Below the pieces are notes generated by a model. The model was not told where the DNA came from, did not search any database, and saw only the letters and a list, made by a program, of their open reading frames with translations. The position numbers and the translations under genes were made by a program. Below, in pieces: positions 5,483 through 10,941 of a stretch of 10,941 nt of DNA (the stretch's first letter is position 1; each line of letters begins with the position of its first letter). The stretch lies in contig JAUUZM010000068.1 of the NCBI GenBank assembly GCA_030589965.1, positions 1 through 10,941 of the forward strand, read 5' to 3'. Origin of the DNA: Bacteroides sp. GTDB lineage: Bacteria > Bacteroidota > Bacteroidia > Bacteroidales > SM23-62.

Positions 5483-7027
5483 ATGCCATTAAAAAGAAAG
5501 ATCCAGGAACTTCAAAAGAAACGTGAAGTAGTCCTGAAAGGCGGCGGTGATGCTGCCATTGAGAAGCAGGTGGCCATGGGTAAGATGACAGCCCGTGACA
5601 GGATCATCAGTCTGCTTGATAAAGAAACATTTACCGAATATGACCTGTTCGCCGAGCATGAGGCGGTGGATTTCGACATGGATAAGAAAACCCTGGCCGG
5701 AGATGGTGTCGTTATCGGTACCGGCACTATTTATGGAGCTTCCATGTGTATTTTTGCACAGGACTTTACAGTAGCCGGTGGATCACTTGGTAATATGCAT
5801 GCCAGGAAGATCACCAAGATCATGGACCATGCATTGAAAATGAAAATACCCCTTATCGGGATCAATGACTCGGGTGGAGCCAGGATTCAGGAAGGTGTAA
5901 GTTCCCTTGCCGGGTATGGAGAAATCTTTTTCAGGAACACACTTTCTTCAGGTGTTATACCTCAAATTTCTGTGATCCTCGGACCTTGTGCCGGTGGAGC
6001 CGTTTATTCTCCCGCACTTACTGATTTTGTTTTTGTTGTCGAAAAGATTTCAAAAATGTTCATTACAGGTCCGGAGGTTATCAAAACCGTTCTTGGAGAA
6101 GAAATTTCCATGGAGGACCTTGGAGGAGCCAGGGTTCATAGTGAAATAACTGGTAATGCGCATTTCTATGCCCAGAGCGAAGCGGAATGTTTTGAACAGA
6201 TCAAGAAGCTGGTATCCTTTATTCCCTTGAGCAATCTGAAGAAAGCCAAGAAGTTTCCTCCAAAGGATCCAATCTCAAAATACCAGATCGAAGATATAGT
6301 TCCCGGAGATCCCAAACAACCCTATGATGTAAGAGATGTTATCAAGGCCATTGTTGATGATTCAGACTTTTTTGAAGTCCATGAATTATGGGCTGCTAAT
6401 ATGGTTATTGGATTTGGCCGTATGGGAGGCGAGACTATAGGTTTTGTTTGCAACCAGCCTCTGGTTCTTGCCGGTGTTCTGGATGTTGACTCATCAGACA
6501 AGGCTGCAAGGTTCATCCGTTTCTGTGATGCCTTTAATATCCCCATTGTTACTCTTGTCGACCTTCCGGGTTATCTGCCGGGTGTTGACCAGGAGCATGC
6601 CGGTGTTATCCGTCATGGTGCCAAGGTCTTGTATGCTTATTCGGAAGCTACTGTTCCAAAAATGACAGTCATTCTGCGAAAAGCCTATGGAGGTGGATAT
6701 ATTGCTATGGGTTCAAGACATTTGAGAGCAGACTTTGTATTTGCTTTGCCGGGGGCAGAAATTGCGGTTATGGGTCCGGAAGGAGCAGCAAATATCATCT
6801 TCCGTAAAGAGATTGCATCCGCTGAAGATCCTGAAAAAGTTCGGAAACAAAAAGTAAAAGAATACAAGGACAAGTTTGCCAATCCGTATGTTGCCGCTGC
6901 TAAGGGCTATATTGATTCAGTGATTGAACCGAAGGAAACCAGGAAAATTCTCCTGCATGCTATCGAAGTCTCTGAAAACAAGGCAGTTTATCTGCCGAAG
7001 AAGAAACATGGTATTCCACCCTTCTAA
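5483..7027 (+). CDS. Biotin-dependent acyl-CoA carboxylase, carboxyltransferase (beta) subunit
   Basis: The product has 514 residues, the usual length for propionyl-CoA carboxylase beta / methylmalonyl-CoA decarboxylase alpha (PccB/MmdA) proteins. It moves a carboxyl group between carboxybiotin and an acyl-CoA. It has two crotonase-like halves: about 25-255 with SGGARIQEG (130-138) and GPCAGGAVYSPA (167-178), and about 275-500 with DLPGYLPGVDQEHAGVIRHG (360-379) and RKAYGGGYIAMGSRHL (399-414). The glycine-rich loops form the oxyanion holes. I406 occupies the position known to influence acyl-chain choice in Streptomyces carboxylases (Asp in strict propionyl-CoA enzymes, Ile in broader ones), which argues mildly against a strict propionyl-CoA carboxylase. 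The biotin carrier gene starts 11 bp downstream. No biotin carboxylase, epimerase, mutase or sodium-pump gene adjoins, so carboxylase versus decarboxylase, and the substrate, remain open. Confidence 0.92.
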   Translation: MPLKRKIQELQKKREVVLKGGGDAAIEKQVAMGKMTARDRIISLLDKETFTEYDLFAEHEAVDFDMDKKTLAGDGVVIGTGTIYGASMCIFAQDFTVAGGSLGNMHARKITKIMDHALKMKIPLIGINDSGGARIQEGVSSLAGYGEIFFRNTLSSGVIPQISVILGPCAGGAVYSPALTDFVFVVEKISKMFITGPEVIKTVLGEEISMEDLGGARVHSEITGNAHFYAQSEAECFEQIKKLVSFIPLSNLKKAKKFPPKDPISKYQIEDIVPGDPKQPYDVRDVIKAIVDDSDFFEVHELWAANMVIGFGRMGGETIGFVCNQPLVLAGVLDVDSSDKAARFIRFCDAFNIPIVTLVDLPGYLPGVDQEHAGVIRHGAKVLYAYSEATVPKMTVILRKAYGGGYIAMGSRHLRADFVFALPGAEIAVMGPEGAANIIFRKEIASAEDPEKVRKQKVKEYKDKFANPYVAAAKGYIDSVIEPKETRKILLHAIEVSENKAVYLPKKKHGIPPF

Positions 7028-7038
7028 ACCAGAAAACA

Positions 7039-7524
7039 ATGGAAAAAACAAGTAAAACATCTGATTCGGACGCATCATCCGCAACCGGGGCGAAAACCTC
7101 CGGCGGCAAAACCAGCAAAACCTCCGGATCAATAAAGGAAGGTAAAAGCTCAGCTGCTGTGAAATCTTCTAATGGAAAAGGCAATGGCAATGGGAACGGA
7201 GATTGTGGAAATGGGAAGCTAAGATGTAAATCATTGATAGTTGACGGTACAAAATACCGAACCCAGCTGAACAAAAAATTTGAGAATCGTAAGCTTTGGG
7301 AACCTCACAATCCGAAAAAAATCACTTCTCTTATACCCGGAACCATAATTAAGATTGATGTGAAAGTGGGACAAACAGTGAGCGAGGGAGAACAGATACT
7401 TATTCTGGAAGCTATGAAAATGAAGAATAAGATTCTTTTTGGGATGGATGGTACTGTTAAAAGCATTCACGTTAAGGAAGGAGAAAAAATACCCAAGGAC
7501 TTTCTAATGCTTGAAATGAAATAG
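7039..7524 (+). CDS. Biotin carboxyl carrier protein with low-complexity N-terminal arm
   Basis: The product has 161 residues. Residues about 94-161 form a biotinyl domain with EAMKMKN (124-130); K127 is the expected biotinylation site, flanked by the standard Met residues. Residues about 62-93 (KSLIVDGTKYRTQL, then KKFENRKLWEPHNPKKI) match the segment found before the biotinyl domain in carriers that work with acyl-CoA carboxyltransferases. Residues 3-59 are a low-complexity arm of Lys, Ser, Thr, Gly, Ala and Asn with KTS repeats and a Gly-Asn run (NGKGNGNGNG), probably disordered and acting as a tether. There is no signal peptide or membrane segment, so it is cytoplasmic. It follows the carboxyltransferase by 11 bp and surely carries its carboxyl group. 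The gene ends 5 bp from the oppositely oriented ispE. Confidence 0.92.
   Translation: MEKTSKTSDSDASSATGAKTSGGKTSKTSGSIKEGKSSAAVKSSNGKGNGNGNGDCGNGKLRCKSLIVDGTKYRTQLNKKFENRKLWEPHNPKKITSLIPGTIIKIDVKVGQTVSEGEQILILEAMKMKNKILFGMDGTVKSIHVKEGEKIPKDFLMLEMK
7093..7127 (+). repeat. 24-bp-period repeat in the carrier's low-complexity region
   Basis: AAAACCTCCGG occurs at 7093-7103 and again at 7117-7127, exactly 24 bases (8 codons) apart, encoding the repeated Lys-Thr-Ser-Gly units. Together with the KTSKTSD start and the Gly-Asn codon run (about 7170-7200), it suggests the arm grew by in-frame slippage or duplication. Confidence 0.6.
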
Positions 7525-7544
7525 ACCTGTTACAAGGTCATTTC
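7518..7544. terminator. Hairpin between convergent genes, possible two-way terminator
   Basis: GAAAT (7518-7522) plus GACCT (7524-7528) pair with AGGTC (7535-7539) plus ATTTC (7540-7544), leaving one bulged A and a 6-base loop. The 10-bp stem spans the stop codons of both the biotin carrier gene and ispE. Neither side has a strong T-run, so termination would be weak. Its position between convergent genes is the main argument for function. Confidence 0.45.
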
Positions 7545-8357
7545 TTCAACATGAGTGTGATAGGTCCCGAGTTCAGGGACTAATGCAGGGGAGGAAGGAA
7601 ATATTCCAAAAATGGCAGATCCGCTGCCGGACATGGAAGCATAGACAGCCCCTGAACGATACAGTGCTTCTTTGATATCCCCAAGCTCAGGATGATTTCG
7701 GAAAACTACTTCCTCAAAAGAATTGCTGATCTTATTTTTCCATTCTTGGGGATCGAGCTTTATCATTTCCCTGACCGTATATCCCTCTTCAGATGGCTTT
7801 ATCATCTGGTATGCAGCTGCCGTGGATACTTCAATACCCGGAAATACCAGGATCATGTAATACCCGGTTAGGCTCACAGGAACAGGTTCAGGAACATTGC
7901 CCTTCCCATTGATAATACTTGGCCTGTTATCGATAAAAAATGTACAATCTGCCCCCAGTTCGGAAGCATATTGTTTCAAGGTCTCATCCCTTAATCCGAT
8001 TCCATATATTTCATTCAGGGCCATCAGGGTATAGGCGGCATCTGATGAACCTCCTCCCAGTCCGGATCCGGGAGGTATATTTTTATGCAAATGGATCCTG
8101 ACATCCGGTATTCCATGACGATTCTGAAACAGTTTAGCTGCTTTAATGCACAGATTATCTCCAGAGGCCGGGGCTTCCAGTCCGCTTACATATATTTCAT
8201 CTTTTTTCGCATTAAGTTCCTGAACGGAAGGAAGAACTTCGAGAACATCGCTGAGGCTAACAGGATAGAAGACGGACTCGATATCATGGTAACCATCTCT
8301 ACGTTTGCGGAGGACCCTTAAACCTATATTGATCTTTGCATTTGGAAAGACGATCAT
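7530..8357 (-). CDS. ispE: 4-diphosphocytidyl-2-C-methyl-D-erythritol kinase
   Basis: The product is a 275-residue GHMP-family kinase that phosphorylates the 2-hydroxyl of CDP-methylerythritol with ATP in the MEP route to isoprenoid precursors. Motif 1 is FPNAKINIGLRVLRKRRDGYH (4-24) with catalytic K8. The ATP-binding loop is IPPGSGLGGGSSDAA (94-108). LGADCTFFI (134-142) carries the catalytic D137. Motif 3, SMSGSGSAIFGIF, spans 241-253. Length is normal. The ATG at 8357 gives the standard N-terminus, and no Shine-Dalgarno sequence precedes it. It converges on the biotin carrier gene and diverges from dnaB. It implies that the organism uses the MEP pathway, as is usual in Bacteroidales. Confidence 0.97.
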   Translation of the reverse strand: MIVFPNAKINIGLRVLRKRRDGYHDIESVFYPVSLSDVLEVLPSVQELNAKKDEIYVSGLEAPASGDNLCIKAAKLFQNRHGIPDVRIHLHKNIPPGSGLGGGSSDAAYTLMALNEIYGIGLRDETLKQYASELGADCTFFIDNRPSIINGKGNVPEPVPVSLTGYYMILVFPGIEVSTAAAYQMIKPSEEGYTVREMIKLDPQEWKNKISNSFEEVVFRNHPELGDIKEALYRSGAVYASMSGSGSAIFGIFPSSPALVPELGTYHTHVEEMTL

Positions 8358-8383
8358 TACACAGGGTTATTAACATTAATTTC

Positions 8384-8406
8384 GCCTTCAGACACTCGTT
8401 GAAGGC
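8384..8406. repeat. Hairpin-forming inverted repeat upstream of ispE
   Basis: GCCTTCA (8384-8390) and TGAAGGC (8400-8406) are perfect 7-bp arms around a 9-base loop. The hairpin begins 27 bases upstream of the ispE start codon. It could be a leader hairpin of ispE, an operator, or a weak terminator; no T-run supports the last. Confidence 0.4.
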
Positions 8407-8419
8407 TGTGAATCTGTGC

Positions 8420-8480
8420 GTTAAAGGTAGTCAATAATTGTTAACACGATAGTTAATAAAATAAGAGAATTGCTTGTTAA
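8420..8480. promoter_or_regulatory. Cluster of GTTAA motifs between ispE and dnaB
   Basis: GTTAA occurs at 8420-8424, 8440-8444 (within the palindrome GTTAAC), 8452-8456 and 8476-8480, and the reverse form TTAAC also at 8370-8374. The density seems higher than expected even for this AT-rich stretch. These are not DnaA boxes (TTATCCACA). A binding site or an unwinding-prone region is possible but unproven. Confidence 0.25.
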
Positions 8481-8522
8481 AAATATATAACAGAATCAGG
8501 AATAGAAAGCACCCGCATTTCC

Positions 8523-8530
8523 TACCTTTG
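8523..8530 (+). promoter_or_regulatory. -7 promoter element of dnaB
   Basis: TACCTTTG is a perfect match to TAnnTTTG and lies 22 bases before the dnaB ATG, giving a leader of roughly 15 bases. No TTTG-like -33 element is found at the normal distance, so the promoter may be weak or activator-dependent. Confidence 0.5.
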
Positions 8531-8552
8531 ATTTCCTTAATTTGATAGAAAT

Positions 8553-10037
8553 ATGGCCCTGAAGACCAATAATCTTAACACTCCCAAACTTGGCAATTTA
8601 AACGTTGAATATGGGAAACTACCTCCCCAGGCAGTCGATCTGGAGGAAGCTGTGCTTGGTGCTATAATGCTCGAAAAGGATGCGGTGTTGGCTGTGCTTG
8701 ATATTCTTAAGCCTGAGAGTTTTTATAAGGATGCCCACCAGAACATCTACAAGGCCATACTTGATCTTTCCATGAGTGAAAGGGCCATTGATATTCTTAC
8801 CGTTACTGAGGAGCTGAAAAGACAAAATTCACTTGAGAACGTTGGGGGCCCCTTGTATATCACACAATTGACAAGCAAGGTTGCCTCGGCTGCCCACCTT
8901 GAATTTCATGCCCGTATAATTCAGCAAAAATTCATTCAGCGGGAGCTCATCAGAGTTTCTTCAGATATCCAGCGGAAAGCATTCGATGAAACCATGGATG
9001 TTGATGACCTGCTCGATCAGGCTGAAGCCGACCTTTTTGAAATTGCCGAAGGAAACATTAAGAAGGAAACTGCCAAAATCAATGTCCTTGTAAAGGAGGC
9101 CATTCACCAGATTGAGGAGGCCTCAAAAAGGGAGGATCACCTGAGTGGTGTTCCATCAGGATTCACAAAACTTGATCGTCTGACCTCAGGCTGGCAGAGA
9201 TCGGATCTGATTATTATTGCTGCAAGACCTTCTATGGGTAAGACAGCATTTGCTCTCTCAATGGCCAGAAATATAGCAGTTGAGCATAAGCGCCCCATTG
9301 CCTTTTTCTCACTTGAGATGTCGAGTATACAATTGGTTAATCGTTTGATTGTATCGGAAACAGAACTTCCATCTGATCGTATCCGGAATGGAAGATTGGA
9401 GGAATACGAGTGGAAACAGCTGGATTTCAAGATCAAGGGCCTTGTTGAGGCGCCCATTTTTATTGATGATACACCGGCCATCTCAATTTTCGAACTCAGG
9501 GCCAAGTGCCGTCGGCTTAAAGTTCAACACAATATAGAGGCAGTATTTGTGGATTACCTTCAATTAATGTCCGGTCCGAGTGACAACCGTGGAAGCCGGG
9601 AGCAGGAAGTCAGTAGCATTTCCCGTTCTTTAAAGTCCATTGCCAAGGAATTGGATATACCTGTAGTAGCTCTTTCACAGCTGAATCGCTCCGTAGAACT
9701 AAGGTCCGGGAACAAGCGCCCGCAATTATCTGACCTTCGGGAGTCTGGGGCAATTGAACAGGATGCAGACCTGGTCATCTTTATCCACCGTCCCGAAAAA
9801 TATGATATCTACGAGGATGAGCAGGGGAATTCACTGCTGGGAATTGCGGAGATTATTGTTTCCAAGCACAGAAATGGTCCCATCGGGGATGTGCAGCTTA
9901 AGTTCAAGGACGAATCAGCTAAATTCATGGAACTGGATACCATTCTTCCGCTGGGCGATGATGATAAGGATGGAGGAGGCTTTACGATTGGTTCCAAGAT
10001 GAACCAGGAAGGTGGGAATGATGAAGTCCCCTATTAA
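8553..10037 (+). CDS. dnaB: Replicative DNA helicase DnaB
   Basis: The product has 494 residues. It is the hexameric helicase that moves 5' to 3' on the lagging strand, unwinds DNA at the fork and recruits primase. The N-terminal domain (about 22-125) begins with PPQAVDLEEAVLGAIML. After a linker (about 130-195), the RecA-type domain (about 198-460) shows Walker A ARPSMGKT (224-231, K230), the catalytic glutamate in SLEMS (E255), Walker B VFVDYLQLM (331-339, D334), SQLNRSVE (375-382), RPQLSDLRESGAIEQDAD (389-406) and the arginine finger in SKHRNGP (R440). The C-terminal tail is acidic and glycine-rich (DDDKDGGG, 469-476). No intein interrupts it and length is normal. It diverges from ispE, and its stop lies 7 bp from the end of the convergent nucleotidase gene. 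Confidence 0.97.
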   Translation: MALKTNNLNTPKLGNLNVEYGKLPPQAVDLEEAVLGAIMLEKDAVLAVLDILKPESFYKDAHQNIYKAILDLSMSERAIDILTVTEELKRQNSLENVGGPLYITQLTSKVASAAHLEFHARIIQQKFIQRELIRVSSDIQRKAFDETMDVDDLLDQAEADLFEIAEGNIKKETAKINVLVKEAIHQIEEASKREDHLSGVPSGFTKLDRLTSGWQRSDLIIIAARPSMGKTAFALSMARNIAVEHKRPIAFFSLEMSSIQLVNRLIVSETELPSDRIRNGRLEEYEWKQLDFKIKGLVEAPIFIDDTPAISIFELRAKCRRLKVQHNIEAVFVDYLQLMSGPSDNRGSREQEVSSISRSLKSIAKELDIPVVALSQLNRSVELRSGNKRPQLSDLRESGAIEQDADLVIFIHRPEKYDIYEDEQGNSLLGIAEIIVSKHRNGPIGDVQLKFKDESAKFMELDTILPLGDDDKDGGGFTIGSKMNQEGGNDEVPY

Positions 10038-10044
10038 ATACTGT

Positions 10045-10761
10045 TTACAGGAATTCTAAAAGTTCATTCAGGTCTTTAATCTCATGGGTAATGTTATCCT
10101 TGTGAATGATCTCGTCCCGGTTTAGAAATACCTGGTCAATGCCGAATTTTCTGGCTCCCAGGATATCTACTCCAAGATCATCTCCAATCATGATACTTTC
10201 TCCCTTACGTGCATGTACTGAACTAAGTGCATGGTGAAATATTTCTGGACGGGGTTTATTATGGCCAATCGTTTCAGACGTCGTAAGACTCTGGAAATAT
10301 TTATTCAGTCCGCAGTTTTCCATTTTAATCTCCTGGGTTTTCAAAAATCCGTTGGTAATAATGTGGAGTTTATAGTTTGGGAACAGGTAGTCCAGGGTTT
10401 CGATGGTATGTGGGACCAGGATGGTTTTAGTTGGACTGATGGCCAGGTATTCGTCTCCAAAATTTGAAGCTAGCTGATCATCCTGGATGTCAAAATGATC
10501 AAAACTTAATTTGAAACGCCTGTACCGTAAAATCTCCTTTGTCATCTCCCCTTTCCTGTAGAGATCCCAGAGTACAAGGTTAACATCATGATAGATGTCC
10601 ACAAATACATCCGGACTCTCAATATATTTATTGAGATTATGCCGGTAAAATAGTTCTGTAAGAGTTTCTTTTGAGTTCCTGTCAAAGTCCCATAGAGTCC
10701 TGTCCAGGTCAAAGAATATGTGCGAGTATTTTTTCTGCAAGATGGTTCGGAATAGAACCAT
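10045..10761 (-). CDS. yjjG: YjjG-like HAD-superfamily nucleotidase
   Basis: The product has 238 residues from the ATG at 10761. HAD motifs are complete: FFDLDRTLWDFD (16-27) with nucleophile D18 and acid D20; ITNG (135-138) with T136; NKPRPEIF (168-175) with K169; and GDDLGVDI (193-200) with D194 and D195. The helical cap between motifs I and II and the LW after DLDRT match the YjjG/YfnB group, whose known members are 5'-nucleotidases acting on pyrimidine nucleotides, including non-canonical ones. That role is by family similarity only. The start is uncertain: TTG at 10764 would add one residue, while TTG at 10740 would give QKKYSHIFFDLD, closer to the usual family N-terminus. It converges on dnaB and follows the partial gene at the right edge by 18 bp. 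Confidence 0.88.
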   Translation of the reverse strand: MVLFRTILQKKYSHIFFDLDRTLWDFDRNSKETLTELFYRHNLNKYIESPDVFVDIYHDVNLVLWDLYRKGEMTKEILRYRRFKLSFDHFDIQDDQLASNFGDEYLAISPTKTILVPHTIETLDYLFPNYKLHIITNGFLKTQEIKMENCGLNKYFQSLTTSETIGHNKPRPEIFHHALSSVHARKGESIMIGDDLGVDILGARKFGIDQVFLNRDEIIHKDNITHEIKDLNELLEFL

Positions 10762-10779
10762 CAAAGATAGCCATTTTGA

Positions 10780-10941
10780 TTACAAGCGTACAGCTTGCCA
10801 TTCCTGACAGCAAAGCATCCAGTCCTGCAGTTTCAGAGGGGGTTCATTTTGTTCCTTCACCAGCTTGCTTAACCAGGGGTCTCCTATCCTGAAATTGCTT
10901 ATCATCCAATCTTCAAGCAGCAATTTTTTTTCTGTTTCAAC
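10780..10941 (-). CDS. C-terminal fragment of an unrecognised protein
   Basis: A reading frame is open from the window edge to TAA at 10782-10780 and gives the last 53 residues of a protein. It is tryptophan-rich (four Trp in 53) and mixed in charge, with DWMISNFRIGDPWLSKLV, a second DWM (40-42), a CC pair (44-45), and the end QEWQAVRL. I do not recognise the family. It is probably the real gene upstream of the nucleotidase: same strand, 18 bp spacing, and a stop just before the next start. Confidence 0.6.
   Translation of the reverse strand, partial: VETEKKLLLEDWMISNFRIGDPWLSKLVKEQNEPPLKLQDWMLCCQEWQAVRL

Noticed and set aside
6960..7274. Minus-strand Pro/Phe/Ser-rich frame across the start of the biotin carrier gene
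   Set aside because: Its composition is the mirror of the carrier's low-complexity Lys/Gly/Asn arm, so it is a by-product of the repeat and not a gene.
8358..8552. Replication origin next to dnaB
   Set aside because: The region is AT-rich, but I find no DnaA-box cluster (TTATCCACA-like), and dnaA, dnaN, gyrB or recF are not in the window.
10041..10050. CTGT-TT-ACAG inverted repeat between dnaB and the nucleotidase gene as a terminator
   Set aside because: The arms are only 4 bp with a 2-base centre that cannot form a stable RNA loop, and no T-run follows.
1..10941. Mobile element, CRISPR array, phage, defence or toxin-antitoxin system
   Set aside because: All long gene-like frames belong to core families. 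I saw no transposase, integrase, terminal repeats, spaced direct repeats or tRNA attachment site.

Overview
The window looks like an ordinary chromosomal housekeeping segment of a member of the Bacteroidota, probably Bacteroidales/Marinilabiliales-like. The evidence is: several intergenic matches to the Bacteroidota -7 promoter element TAnnTTTG (upstream of rpmH, tgt and dnaB); mostly weak or absent Shine-Dalgarno sequences; a kinase-less PASTA protein; and a tgt gene overlapping an LptF/LptG permease gene. Genes are tightly packed. I see no rRNA, tRNA, CRISPR array, insertion sequence, phage gene or toxin/defence cassette.

Layout. Bases 1-3058 are all on the minus strand. Read in the direction of transcription, they hold a family 2 glycosyltransferase (3058-1928), an ECF sigma factor overlapping it by 10 bp (1937-1338), and rsmG 19 bp further on (1318-695). 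Next comes rpmH with its own promoter and terminator (610-393), then a PASTA-domain membrane protein running off the left edge (376-1). A 55-bp divergent promoter region separates this block from a plus-strand block: tgt (3114-4244), an LptF/LptG-type permease gene overlapping it by 4 bp (4241-5338), a biotin-dependent carboxyltransferase (5483-7027) and its biotin carrier protein (7039-7524). ispE (8357-7530, minus) converges on the carrier gene with a 5-bp gap. dnaB (8553-10037, plus) diverges from ispE across a 195-bp AT-rich region. A YjjG-like HAD nucleotidase (10761-10045, minus) converges on dnaB. An unrecognised gene fragment (10941-10780, minus) ends the window.

How the genes relate. 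Most are core functions: translation and RNA modification (rpmH, rsmG, tgt), envelope biogenesis (LptF/G-type permease, glycosyltransferase, PASTA protein), isoprenoid precursor synthesis (ispE), replication (dnaB) and acyl-CoA carboxylation (carboxyltransferase plus biotin carrier). The carboxyltransferase and carrier need a biotin carboxylase, or a decarboxylase membrane pump, encoded elsewhere.

I found no convincing novel system. The points most worth a second look are: a Tgt that has lost all three zinc-binding cysteines but keeps the histidine; a two-gene carboxyltransferase/biotin-carrier module with a Lys/Ser/Thr/Gly/Asn low-complexity arm; a palindromic shared promoter between tgt and the glycosyltransferase; an ECF sigma factor overlapping a glycosyltransferase gene with no anti-sigma factor beside it; and a cluster of GTTAA motifs upstream of dnaB.
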